A DNA stretch of 64,000 bases from Rheum nobile (taxonomy: Eukaryota > Streptophyta > Magnoliopsida > Caryophyllales > Polygonaceae): the NCBI GenBank assembly GCA_027886185.1, contig WOAB01000585.1, forward strand, positions 62,001 through 126,000. Reading direction: 5' to 3'. This document shows, one piece after another, positions 1-10,907 of this stretch. The notes beneath the pieces are model-generated. The model was not told the origin of the DNA. It did not search any database and was given only the letters and a program-made list of their open reading frames with translations. Made by a program: the position numbers and the translations under genes. How positions within the stretch are numbered: the stretch's first letter is position 1; each line of letters opens with the position of its first letter.

Positions 1-894
1 CATTCCATGATGTATATGTTTAAGCAATTTTATGCAATGTCTAAATCTAATAAGATTATGGGTCAGTAAATGGTTCACTGGATCTTGGACACTAGTGCCT
101 CGTATCATATGTCCAGCCATAGAGAATTGTTTGTTGATTTGACTAATGTGTCTCCTAAAACCATCATGTTGCCAGATGGGACTCGATCCATAGCGGGTCA
201 AATTGGCTCGATTTTATTGGGCGAGAACTTCCTCGTTCCAAATGTTCTATATGTGCCTACTTTCAATTGCAATTTGATATCTATTTAGTGTCTGATTTCT
301 AATTTCAGTTGTATTGATACTTTGACCGATAAACTTTGTGTGATCTAGAACCGCACTTCGAGGAGGGTGATTGGAGTAGGTGAAGCACGGGACGGGTCTA
401 TTGGTTGGTCTATGCGAGTGGATTACCTGTTGTTGGGCATGCTGTTGTTGTTTCGGCCGTCTCTCTATGGCACACTCATTTAGGACGCCCTTCGATTTCA
501 GTGTTATCTGGCTTTCCTGGTATTTTTTTTTATTTAGCAAATAAATACCCTTGTGCTATTTGTTTTCAGGCAAGTCAAATTCGTTCTTGTTTTTCAATTA
601 GTAGCAATAAAGCATCTGATTTGCTTGAATTGATACATGCTGATGTTTGGGGACCCTATAGTGTTGTCTCTACTTCTGGAGCTTCTTATTTTTTGACCTT
701 GGTTAATGACTACTCCTGATGTATTTGGGTTCATTTTATTGCCTCTAAAACTGAAGTGGTTCAACTTGTCTAGAATTTTTGTGCAAAAATAATTCAGTAA
801 ACATGTCAAGCGTTTTCGTTCTGACAATGGGGCAAAATGTTTGCCCTTGGGCGCGTGATTATTTTGATACTACAGGTGTAATCTTTGAGACATC
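1..894 (+). pseudogene. pol: Ty1/copia polyprotein relic, protease to integrase start
   Basis: The reading frame enters from the left window edge and is broken by stops and frame changes near 288 and 718. The protease part (about 70-288) has the copia active-site motif ILDTSASYHM. A GAG-pre-integrase motif (LWHTHLGRPS) lies near 460-490. Integrase begins with HADVWGPY (about 634-657) and reaches RFRSDNGAK (about 814-840). The frame breaks at 894 and resumes at 2032 as if one sequence, because a solo LTR was inserted there. Order (PR, pre-INT, INT, then RT further on) is copia, not gypsy. It is a dead copy; the lineage within copia is not resolved. Confidence 0.85.
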
Positions 895-1217
895 TGGATC
901 TGAATCGGTCCTCACATCAAGTGCAAGACAAGCTCTCGATGGTGGCTGCGGCGAGCTCACTAGGGCACGAGGAAGGCCTCAACATCTCTCCTCCAAATCA
1001 AGGCCCCTTTGGGCTAGAGAGCACTCAAGAGAAGGAGGCTCAAGGGGCACCAAGAATGTTGGGGAAAGTATGGAAAAATCCCACAAAGCCACTCACTCGC
1101 TCCGACGCCCGAGCGTTGGCGCACATGGAACAAGGTGACCACGAAGTCGATCGAGCACAAGGAGTGATCACAAGGGCGCAAGCCAAGACATTGCTTCAAG
1201 ACCTTAAGAAGTACTGA
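895..1217 (+). CDS. LTR-borne C-terminal polyprotein tail with TRAQAK motif
   Basis: An open frame of about 107 codons runs from the first bases of the solo LTR to a stop at 1215-1217. It contains KPLTRSDARALAHM and, near its end, GVITRAQAKTLLQ. The GP[IV]TR[AS]R-type motif is common near the polyprotein C terminus of some gypsy chromoviruses. Two other LTRs here (20361 and 61794) start with a comparable frame. The likely explanation is that pol of this family reads into its 3' LTR, so each LTR copy carries the tail. No start codon is needed for that reading. It is not an independent gene. Confidence 0.55.
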
Positions 1218-2027
1218 CACAAGTGGAGAAGGGCATGGTGACAATCTTGAAGCAAGAAGAGGCGCCGACACCATACGCGACACCATCACATGGCATGCGC
1301 AGCTCTCCGAGCAAACCTCCTCAAAATGGCTTCAACTTTATACCACAAGGTCATAAGGTACAAGGAAGCCTAAATAGCCCAGGATGAAAGAGAAAAATAT
1401 AAGAATGCTCGGTGAAAGCTTCAGCTCAAGCCAACTCGCCAACGCTGGCCTTGTCACCAACTTGAGGCAAGGCTATGTCCGAAATGGAGCGTGCCTTTTG
1501 GCCCCATTTTGGTGGACACTTGGAACATGAGGCCAACAGAAACATATTAAAAATTCCACCCATTTGAAGCTGGGTTGATCATTGGATCATTAAAGACTTT
1601 TGAGTTATGTTTTGTTGCTAAAGACTCTTAGTATTTCCTTCCATTTAAATACTTCCATTTCCAGCCATTGTTGGGCACGTTTAATCTGAAATATTCCTGA
1701 GTTTTCCTATAAAAAACTTCAAGAAACCATAGGGTTTGACATCTTGTTTGGTGAGTATATCCAAACACCCTTGTAGTCTGATTTGTGGTGAGTTTATCCA
1801 CCAATTTGGAATACAACTTCTTCTGGCCATTTTGGTGCGTATATCCAACTTGTCCAGTTGCTTATCCCTTCCCATTTCCCTCACGTTTCCATCAAAATCA
1901 TTCGATCTATCCATTTTCACCAACAACACATCTTCGCTCACGGTTCCGGTTTCACGAGTTGTCTTCATCGGCTTGAGGGGCGATCCTTTCCTTGACCAGA
2001 TCGAGATCCTCAACCAAGGACCTATCA
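895..2027 (+). mobile_element. Solo LTR of a Ty3/gypsy element inside the copia integrase
   Basis: The insertion starts TGGATC and ends TATCA (TG...CA). CATC occurs on both sides (891-894 and 2028-2031) as a target-site duplication; a fifth base may have diverged or been miscounted. Removing the insert plus one CATC rejoins the copia integrase frame (GVIFETS to CVATPQQNGRA). No second LTR or internal region is present, so this is a solo LTR left by LTR-LTR recombination. Its first third is an open frame (see 895-1217). A TATA-like sequence lies near 1645 (ATTTAAATAC). Confidence 0.75.
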
Positions 2028-3461
2028 CATCTTGTGTGGCTACTCCACAACAAAATGGGAGGGCATAACCTAATCATCGTCACTTGTTGAATGTTGCTCG
2101 TGCTCTCAGATTTCAGGCGTCACTTCCTCTGAAATAATGGGGTGAGTTTGTGCTCACGACCACTTATCTCATAAATTGCATGCCTACGACTCTTCTTTAG
2201 GTTAAAACACCTTATGAGTTATTTTTTCATAGGCCACCCGACTATACTCATCTTAGGGCATTCGGTTATATGTGTTTTGTATCGGTCATTCCTCGGAGAA
2301 GTGACAAGTTTGTTGCTTAAAGTTGACATTGTGTCTTTTTAGGATATCCTTATGGCAAGAAAGGATGGCGTGTACTGAACCATCAAACATGTGCAATTTC
2401 AGTTTCCAAAGATGTTATATTTCAGGAGCATTGCTTTCCTTACAACAATCCAGATTTATTACTTGAGTGTGAGCTACTGCCTAGCACAACTGCACTTCCA
2501 CCCTCAACTTATGATACTAATTTTCTGGATTGACCTGAGTCTCTTTCTCTTGTAGTCGACCAGTCTGTTATAATCATTTTACCTGCTCTTGATACTACTG
2601 TTGCTCTTGTTTCAGATTTAGTTGAGCCACCACCTCCTTCTAGTACCGTATGTCACAGTGATCGTCCAAAGCAAGCGTCTATTCACCTGAATGATTAAAT
2701 CTGCAACACCACTCGCCGCATAGACCCCTCCGCTCTCTCTACATCTCCTACTTTACCACCTTTCTTAGGTGCTCCTTATCCATTAGCAAATTTTGTCTCT
2801 TCTGACAAATTTTAACCTCGACATGTTGAGTTTCTTGTTGTTGTTACCGCTAGTCATGAACCCACGAGTTACTCTAAGGCTGTTCGTGACCCTCAATGGC
2901 GTGTTGCTATGTGTGCTGAACTTGATGCTTTGGAGCATAATGAAAGATGGGACCTCATTCATCTTCCTGCTGACAAGAAACCTATTGGCTGCAAGTGGGT
3001 GTTTTGCATCAAGTACAAGTTAGACGGGTCAGCTGAGCAATATAAGGTTCATCTCGTTGTCCTTGGAAACAACCAGGTTGAAGGTATTCACTTTCATGTG
3101 GCCAAGATGACTTTTGTTCATACTCTTCTATCTGTTGTTGCTATCAAGGGTTGGCATCTCCATCAGATGGATGTTTATAATGCGTTCCTTCATGGTGATC
3201 TTCATGAAGAGGTGTTTATGCGACTTCCTCCGGGTTTACAGTCTCCCCAGGCAAAGTCTGTAAACTCAAGAAATCCTTATATGGTCTTCGTCAAGCACCA
3301 ATAAATTGGTTTGCTAAACTTGCTTTCGTTCTACTTGCATTTGGGTTCAACCGTTTTATGCTGATTATTCTCTGTTCTCTATTGTTCTCCCTGACACGGT
3401 TTTGCATGTCTTAGTGTATGTTGATGACCTTATTATTGCGAGTAATGATGCTGATCATATT
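2028..3461 (+). pseudogene. pol: Ty1/copia polyprotein relic, integrase end to reverse transcriptase
   Basis: This continues the copia relic left of the solo LTR. Integrase resumes at TPQQNGRA (about 2041-2066), then INCMPTTLL and the LGYPYGKKGW segment (about 2337-2370). Reverse transcriptase starts near 2865; CKWVFCIKYK, HQMDVYNAFLHGDL and RLPPGL are visible in an open stretch 2909-3304. After a frameshift the catalytic VYVDDLIIAS follows at about 3416-3446. The copy stops at 3461 where another LTR begins, so the RT end and RNase H are missing. Several stops and frameshifts make it non-functional. Confidence 0.85.
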
Positions 3462-4581
3462 TGATGGGCTAGCAAGTGCATGGTACTATCGAGTAGTAAT
3501 CCAAGGGAGACTCGTTGATCACCAATTTTACACAAACTAATAATCTAGATCAAACAAAAGATGTGGAGTTTTTGGTTTTGATTTTATAAAACTAACAAGA
3601 AATGCTCAGTCTAGAGCTAACTAAAACGATAAAAGGTAGATTTGGGTTACTTGAATGATGAAAAGCTAGGATTGATGTTCACCACAAATGAGTTCATGTA
3701 ATGACAAGCAAATAAATCTCTAAGGTTGCAAGTAATGGTATCCAATGGTCAAATGTTCTAATATATCTTTTATCCTCTTTCAAGGTATAAAAAACTAGTA
3801 TAATCCTACTTAATTCCTACTTTCGTGGTAATTAATGCAAGATTAGATGCATTAAGCATAATGACAATTCACTCCACCACTAGGAAAATAGGTCTACTTT
3901 CGTGATCCTAAAAGTTTTAGCTCAAATCTTGAGGTTCCAATGTTAGATATCCCCTTTCAATGCATATCCAACATTTAATACATGTAAAAATACTAGTTAG
4001 GCATTTTCATAGATACTTGGTGTGCAAGATTTGAGTAGTAGATCAAAACTCATCCAACCAAAGAGAAAACTTCACCAAATCATCACATAATCACTATTGG
4101 GTTACTCTTAATCCTCACATAACAAATTACTCACTCATGATTTGCAAGAACATGGCATAAAGCTTCAATCCAACCATCATAAACATGGGGACAATGGTAA
4201 ACAAAACAAAAAATAAAGAGAATGAATAAGATATACTTAACATTCAACCAAATAGAGAGAATGAGAAAAAAATACTTAACATTCAACCAAATTCTTGCAT
4301 TTTCATTGAATCATGAGAGAAAAGATGGACTTTGCTCCTTTTCCAAGTCTTGAACCTGAAAGGAGCTCAACAACCCAAAAAGTTACACTAGAATCTCACA
4401 AAAGAGTAAGTCTAACTACTATATTAAGTGGGAAAAGAAATCTAGAGTTGGAAAAAGAGAGAGAATCAAAGTAATTGCTAACCCTAGAAATGGAGGCTAA
4501 AGATGGGTGTAAAGTTCGGGCATAAGTCTCAAAAGTTTCCCTTACATGCCCTATTTATATGGGCCACAAAAAGGAGGGGAT
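3462..4581 (-). mobile_element. Partial minus-strand LTR (Athila/Tat-like U5), truncated
   Basis: The block begins exactly where copia RT stops, with TGATGGGCTAGCAAGTGCA. On the minus strand it ends GCACTTGCTAGCCCATCA, preceded by CTCCCTTGGATTACTACT, which resembles the U5 end of Athila/Tat-type LTRs. A minus-strand TATA box is possible at about 4550-4558 (plus TTTATATGG). No ORF is present. The U3 side is cut off at 4581 where the chromovirus LTR starts. A distantly similar LTR is at 59651-60924. The family call is inference. Confidence 0.5.
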
Positions 4582-4834
4582 TGTAATACCCCTCATTTTT
4601 AGTAAGGGCATTTGGGTAATTTTCCCAACCCTAGTTCTGTAATTGTGTCGCTTTCCGAGAAGTTCGGATTTTCTTTATCATGTTTGATCTCTGTAATAAT
4701 TCCCTGAGTGGTATAAAATACATTCGACGTATTTTCGGGGCTTAGAATATTTGTTTGGGTACAAATATATAATTTCCGGGATTTAAACCCATGCCAAACC
4801 CTTCCCCAGACAAACAGACGCGGAAATGCCTTTT

Positions 4835-4914
4835 CCGCGACTGTGGAATAATAGCTCTCAGAGGAGTTGGGCATTGGAATTTTCCGCGACCGTGGAAAAT
4901 TTCCGCGACCGCGG
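4835..4914. repeat. GC near-palindrome cluster upstream of LTR TATA box
   Basis: Three units of the form CCGCGACYGYGG lie at 4835-4846, 4884-4895 and 4903-4914, mostly flanked by TT and AA so that the last reads TTCCGCGACCGCGGAA. The cluster ends about 110 bp upstream of the TATA box. The matching cluster in the 3' LTR (11161-11260) has four units. Function is unknown. Confidence 0.8.
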
Positions 4915-5023
4915 AAAAATGCAGGCGTGCGACGCTTCGTCTTTCGACGAACCTCATCGATCGCGCCATCGTTGATCGTCTGAGCGGCCGTCGATCTGGT
5001 CGGGGAGCTGCTTCTTCCTTTGG

Positions 5024-5030
5024 CTATAAA
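5024..5030 (+). promoter_or_regulatory. LTR TATA box
   Basis: CTATAAA in a GC-rich context (GGCTATAAAAG) sits about 440 bp into the LTR, where a U3/R promoter is expected. The same site is kept in the 3' LTR (near 11371, CTATAAAAG). Confidence 0.6.
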
Positions 5031-5266
5031 AGTGGATGCTTGGGCCTCGGATTCTTCATCCACAGCTCGCACTCAGTCTCTCTTCCTCTCGTTTTCGTCA
5101 TCGCCGGTGCTGTCAAGCCTCGCCAGAGCTCGTGCCCTCGCCGGAGCTATTCGTCGAGAGTCCTTGGAGGCTGGGAGGTGGTGGTCGTCGAAGGGAGCCC
5201 TCGTCCGAGCCATAAAGTCCCCGTCGTCGTCATAGGTAAGCGCCAAAGTCGTCGTCAGAAGGGTAA

Positions 5267-5343
5267 CCGCGATCGCGGACATGAACATCCGCGACCGTGG
5301 GGATGAACTTCCGCGACCGCGGAGATGAATTCCGCGACCGCGA
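5267..5343. repeat. Regularly spaced GC near-palindrome array in LTR leader
   Basis: Four units start at 5267 (CCGCGATCGCGG), 5289 (CCGCGACCGTGG), 5311 (CCGCGACCGCGG) and 5332 (CCGCGACCGCGA). They are joined by short spacers of the type ATGAA. The period is 22, 22 and 21 bp. The array lies downstream of the TATA box, so it would be in the transcript. It falls in the part deleted from the 3' LTR. Confidence 0.85.
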
Positions 5344-6861
5344 ATTAGGTTCATTTTCCCCGTTTCTCTCATTCTTCTCGGTTTTCGTTCTTCCGTGTCG
5401 TATCTTCGTATCGTATTTAACTTAGGGTTCCATCTTATGTTCCATCGTCATAGGAATCTGAACTCAGATTCGAGTCGCCAGACCCCGGAACTCGACATCT
5501 GTAATTCATCTCGATTAAGGCAAGTGGCGGTTCGCTCTTGCTTATCATTCCATGTTTCCATTAATTATCAATTATTTTTAATTGTTAATTAAATTGGTAT
5601 GAACTATTGCTTTCGTTTGGGGAACAGATTTTATAAATGATACGATTAAAACATGATATTATAATATGTTGTATATATTGCTAGAAACAACGCTATTATA
5701 TCTGTTATTACCATGATGGTATTGGTGTGGATTTTATGTGTGTGAACTTAAAATGTAGTTAGAACGAGTATTCGTAGGAACGCTATGTACCTTGCGTGGT
5801 CTAGCCGTTTCTGTATAACAGTGGTGGATAGGATGTCCAAGCCCTAACACCCTTCCCTGGTCATGATTGTCCCCTATCCGAGTGTAGGGAGGTGCACACA
5901 GCTGGTGCCAAACATTCGGGAAATATTCCCAAGATATCTCTCGTATTGAGATGATATATTTATATGATAAAAGCTTTAACGTGAATATACGTTTTGGAAT
6001 TAAACAATATAAGTGCAATTATGCACATAATTAATATACCCTCGGGCGAGGAGTACAACGTGGAAACCGCTCGGACTTCGATTAGAGTAAGTACTCCTTC
6101 CAAATCTGAATTCGCATTACGCGGTGAGGTTGGTCGTGACCCCAAATGGTCAAGTCTTTTTAAACGCTTGTGTGAAATTATAACGTTCCCAAATATTTGT
6201 CAGACTTTCCCGTAAGACTCAATCTTTTGGAGTCTTCTCTTCATACGTTTCCAATAAGGCTCATTTCCTTTGGAGTCTCCTTTTCAGTGCATGTCTAAAC
6301 TTTAATCATTCCGTGAAAGTTCCGGGTTATATATCGTCCCTTCGGTTACGATCACTAGAACTATTCTGTTTGCACCCTTGCATAGTCTTTCATTAGAATA
6401 ACCAATCGGGTTTTAATCCTTGCATGGTTGGCTGGTGTCATCCGTCCTATATGGCACATCAGTGGTTGGTCCCCGAAGACTCGAAGTAACCAATTGAAGA
6501 AGAGGCTTGCAGTTGCAGATTTAAGTGTCGTTATTTCAAGGTCGTTAAGTATTACTCTAAAATGTATTTTTATAACCTAGTCATGTAATAGGTTTATTCT
6601 TAAAGTCTTCCGCTGTGTAATTTAAAGTCTTCCGCTGTAATTTCACTCTGTTGTAAAAACACTACTCTCGTTTGATGAGAGATCTTATAATAAGAATGGG
6701 TGAGTTTCATTTAAAAATGTCTCCCGCTGTTTGACCTTTCGTTAGTTAATATGTTAATTAAGATTAATTGTTCTGATTAAAGCCTAGGGTGACATCGGAC
6801 AGTAACGTCTGAGGTCACTGGCGTGTGGCACTACCGACGTAAGTCGGGGGTGTTACAATTA

Positions 6862-6873
6862 TGGTATCAAAGC
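6862..6873 (+). other. Primer-binding site, initiator tRNA-Met
   Basis: TGGTATCAAAGC follows the LTR end (6857) after four bases. It matches the usual plant TGGTATCAGAGC site with one change. Confidence 0.8.
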
Positions 6874-7528
6874 AACGGTTTTAAAATTCTTGGCCTATTG
6901 TTAGGTTTGAGAATTTTCGAAAAATAATTTTGAAACTATTTTCAACCTATTTTCTATTAAAAATAAATTTGAGGATTTAATTGTTGGATTTAAAAGTTTT
7001 ATTTACTCCTTGGAATTTAAAATAATGATTTAGCTATTTGAACTTCAAAGGCTATTTATAATTGATTTATAAAATGTCGTGTTATAAGCGATTAAATTAA
7101 CTTTATGATTGTAACTTAAAAGTGTGATTTTGGTCTTGGTAAAAGTTTGTCGTAATCATATCACTGGTTGAGAAACTAACTTTATAATAATTATTTTTAT
7201 ATAAAAGGGTTAGTAGTATAAAGTATGAAGTTTGAAAGTATGAAGTTTTATAATAAGTGGTTTTCAAACTTTTGCAAGATTCAAGTTGTTACTTATTCCT
7301 TAGATCCGTTCTTAGGGATATCGTTTCTCCTTAGGTTTAATGTCATTTAAAGGTTGACATTTCTCCTAGAGTTCCCACTTTCAAGAAGAGAAGAAGGTCG
7401 TTTCTGCGAATAATGGTGGTGGACCAGTCAGACTGATATAAAGTTATTAGTTTGGACCCTTATAATTCGTATCATAACGTAATTGGCTCAGTGTCATGTC
7501 CAAGCTGGAAAAGTTCTAAACTAACGTT

Positions 7529-8323
7529 ATGGTTCATCAACAGGTGATGGACACCCGATCCACCAACCAAGCAGCTAACGAAAGTCCTAGCAACGATTCT
7601 CGAATTCGGCTGAGAAGTGCTACTCCACAAGGGGAAGATGCGGGATCTGGCTCACGTAATAGTGACCCGACCCTGCGGCAGGATGTTCATCAGGGACAAG
7701 CGGACCCCCAAGCTGCAAGGGGAGTTCCACCTCCTACCCCGATCGTGCTAAGTACGGCGACCATAGGACAGATACTGGTGCTAGTGGTCGAAGTATTAAT
7801 GGCCCAGGTGATACCGCAAGCCCAAGCGGCCCCCTTACCTCAAGTCACAGCTAGTGTGGAAGCACAGATTAAGGCAAAGAGTGGGCAACAGAATCGCAGG
7901 GCTGGCTCATTCAAGCAGCCGGTGTCGCCCACCAAGTTCGAGAAATCTGGTCATACTAAGACCAAGGCAACTCAGTCTGGCTCCGCCAAAGGCTCAGGCT
8001 GGAGTAACGGCGTGATTCAATGCCACAACTGTGGTCAAGATGGGCACAAGAGTCCTAGTTTCCCAAAGGCAAAGAGGATATGTTACAAATGTAGGAGGGA
8101 AGGCCACATGAAGGCATACTGTAGGAAGAAGGGCCTAAGGCCAACTCAAGCAAATCAGGCCTCAAACATTGGTAGTGGACAGAACCCAGGGGCGGAAGTA
8201 TCTGTTCTGGGGCAGTCTGCTACTCGTGATAAAGGCAAGGCGCCTATGGAATATTCGGGTCAAGAGCAACGACTCTTTGTGATACGTCACCCCGATAGGA
8301 GGGAAACCCTGTGCGAGTGGTAG
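7529..8323 (+). CDS. gag: Chromovirus Gag lacking the capsid domain
   Basis: The frame encodes about 264 residues; a second start at MDTRSTN (codon 7) is the more typical Tekay-like N terminus. Residues 1-105 are a Pro/Gln-rich N-terminal region. They pass directly into KAKSGQQNRRAGSF, which in related elements lies after the capsid, so the whole Retrotrans_gag capsid is missing without breaking the frame. Two zinc knuckles follow: CHNCGQDGHKSPSF, where the last Cys is Ser, and an intact CYKCRREGHMKAYC. The frame ends at ECLEW-like residues with no protease. A normal Gag of this group is clearly longer. It might still bind RNA but could not build a capsid alone. Confidence 0.75.
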   Translation: MVHQQVMDTRSTNQAANESPSNDSRIRLRSATPQGEDAGSGSRNSDPTLRQDVHQGQADPQAARGVPPPTPIVLSTATIGQILVLVVEVLMAQVIPQAQAAPLPQVTASVEAQIKAKSGQQNRRAGSFKQPVSPTKFEKSGHTKTKATQSGSAKGSGWSNGVIQCHNCGQDGHKSPSFPKAKRICYKCRREGHMKAYCRKKGLRPTQANQASNIGSGQNPGAEVSVLGQSATRDKGKAPMEYSGQEQRLFVIRHPDRRETLCEW

Positions 8324-10893
8324 AATTTTGTAATTTTTTAAGAATAGGGAGCTATGACTTGTGTCGATAGTCTCCATAGTTTAGTAATCTGTCTATTCGA
8401 CTTTCTATCAGTTGTTTTATGTAATGTTTCGAATAATAAAGAAGTGTTTTCTTGTTCTGGAAATTACTAGATTCTTTACTATTGCAAATTGTCCGTTCAT
8501 ACGAGACTCCGTGAGTGCCAAAAATAGTTATATCATGTGTGGATAAGGGCTGTCAAGACTCATAAAGGAGGGGTAACGTATGGAACCTAGGTGTTCGCTC
8601 CCTACATGGTTAACACCAGGGGTGACTCTATTACTGAATTGCTAGATCCATTCTTAGAAATCTCTCTTTGTTCTTGGAGTAATGTCAAATCGGTATGACA
8701 ATAATTACTCCCTTCGTTGAGCAGACAAGCGTTATCTCGTGAGTTGTGTTTTACCAAAATTCCTTAATGTAAAGGAAACAAATGTATGTAGTTAATGCTC
8801 TATGGGACGGAGATTTATTTTTTCTCTCTCATATGTGTACCCTGAACATTTGTTGTGGTAAAAGTACGTAGGAGTGAACTATAGGAAGATTAGAATGCCT
8901 AGTTGTGAGGTCATTCTATAGTCGTATATATGGATAGATCGATGAGAAGGGAACAAATGTATATCAGAGATAGTTCATAGGGAGTCAGTTCTCTAAAAAG
9001 ACTGTACTCTATTACGATCTTAAGTTGAACCTTAGGACCCAAGGGTGTGGTTATGGAGTGTGTAAGTGAGTATATGTTCATTGTGATCCAGAGGGTTAAA
9101 ACTTTCAGAAAGGCTAAGGGTGTGAGACCATAGGTATTATTTTGGAAGATTTATCTGAGGTTTCGTTATGGGGTTTTCTTAAGAGAAACGACATAAGGAT
9201 TGGATAGAGAGTGATCGATATCTTTTAAGGCGATTTGGTGTCACGTCTAGGAAAATAAAGTGATTAGCCACAATTGTGCTAATTGATTTATCACGATCTT
9301 GTTTTGAGGAAACTACAGGTTTTAGGTTGGAAGTGAGCTTTAGAGCCAATTTTAATTGGGCCAAGGAGCTGAATCAGTGAATTGTATCTTCAAGGGATAT
9401 GGAGTTATGATATCCGGAGATTTACAAGGTTTGTAACGTGGATTTTAAGAGAGTATGACGTCTATAAGGCCGATGATATAGCACTTTTTGGAAAATTAAG
9501 TTGTGAACGATTGTATTGGGAGAAAGCCCACTTGAAAGTGAAAGCATATGGTGTAGGGCATAGTTATTCGGAGGATTTCGATAAACAAAAGGATGTGGCA
9601 TGGGAAATTGTCATATGTACGTTTAAGGAGTAAGGTAACAAATGTTACTCCTAGATACCCATTGAAGGATTAGGACGTAAAGTGATTGATTTTGATGGCA
9701 AGGCATCGTTCATCGATATGGTATGTTTGAGTAAATAAATTGAGGAACTATAAAGGTTTAAGTTAGAGATTGAATAATGGAATACGTTAAGTTAGTCTTG
9801 AGTAAACAATAAATATCAGTAAAGCAAAAGGGTACTTGATTTGGGATAATAAATTGTATGAGGACAACTGGTTGTTTAAGGATTTATGGATGAATAACAA
9901 ACTCAACCGGTAAAAGTTTGTTATGATTTTTGAAGATCAATAGTGTGACATAAAGTAAGTATGTGGACGATACCAAGTGAACTTGAGGAAAATGTGACCC
10001 GTGTCTATTACGGTGATCATATGGCATGTTTAGGTAAGACGAGAGTATAATCTTGCGGAATGGATTAGTAAATCATGTTTGAGATAATCGGACATAGGTT
10101 GTGATGTGATTAATTGTGGGAGCACATGAGTAAAGATTTTGAGTTAAGTTATGGCACAAGGGCCAAATGGGATTAAGGTAACCAATGAAATAGGTGAGCC
10201 ATGTATGTAAGGAGTAAGGTCTATATGACAAGTGGAGATACTAAGTTACGGTATAGTTGAATTCTATGCATGTACTTTGAGGATCTGATCATCGAAGGAA
10301 AGTTAGTAGAAAAATGTTGTATTCTTCTGTTTGAAGACATCAAGGTCTTTATGAGGAATGGGGCAATATAGCGAGGTTATATTGGAGAGTATAATGGATA
10401 CTCTGATCAAGGCAAAGGTAATCTTGTGGACGATCACATCTGTTCTAGTAAGAGAAAGGAATGTAGGCAGTATGTTGCGAGAAGAATCATGATCGAGAAA
10501 TAGTCTATTTTGGTGATATAGGTTACGAAGACCAAAATTATTTAAGGATATCAACTTAAGGAAGATAAGGTATGTACTCTGAGAGAGGCTTAGAGAAAGG
10601 TGAAAGAGAAATGTATGTTCTCATGCTTAAGGTTTAGCGAGTCTATTGCGATGGTTTTGGGAGACTATTATCCTAAGATAATTATGACCTTGTGGATATA
10701 GTCATGCGTTGATACAAGTGTAGCACGTGGGAATAAGAGATGCGCGGTAATAGTATGGTCAAGGAAACAGATCGTTTTCCTAGGAGCAAGTACAAGGATG
10801 AGATGATTAAGGATATTAAGATCAAGTAGTAAGATTATGGTGAAATCGGACCCCTTAGTTTAGCAATGCTAGTTTCGGGGTCGAAACTTCTTT
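8324..10893 (+). other. Chromovirus internal region without recognisable pol
   Basis: About 2.6 kb lies between gag and the polypurine tract. Short frames such as 9382-9633 show no protease, RT, RNase H, integrase or chromodomain motif. The plus strand is rich in G, A and T and poor in C. Either it is a pol region decayed past recognition by eye or unrelated filler as in large retrotransposon derivatives. Confidence 0.5.
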
Positions 10894-10907
10894 TAAGGGG
10901 GTAGTGA
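10894..10907 (+). other. Polypurine tract
   Basis: TAAGGGGGTAGTGA directly precedes the 3' LTR start (TGTAATACC at 10908), the expected plus-strand priming site. Confidence 0.65.

Larger units (their letters stand above)
4582..6857 (+). repeat. 5' LTR of the chromovirus (2276 bp)
   Basis: It starts TGTAATACCCCTCA and ends GGGGGTGTTACA, immediately before the primer-binding site. It contains a GC palindrome cluster on each side of a TATA box. The 3' LTR at 10908 matches its first 600 bp closely, and a diverged subfamily LTR is at 13702-15915. ORFs that cross it (for example 4599-5072 minus and 4791-5306 plus) arise from the GC-rich clusters and have no recognisable domain. Confidence 0.85.

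Noticed and set aside
5267..5343. Regular short repeats that look like a small CRISPR array
   Set aside because: Units are 12 bp near-palindromes with 9-10 bp spacers inside a plant LTR; there are no cas genes and the DNA is eukaryotic.
4599..5372. Overlapping ORFs on both strands (about 60-170 residues)
   Set aside because: They arise from stop-poor GC clusters in the LTR, recur at 11068-11538 in the other LTR, and have no domain.
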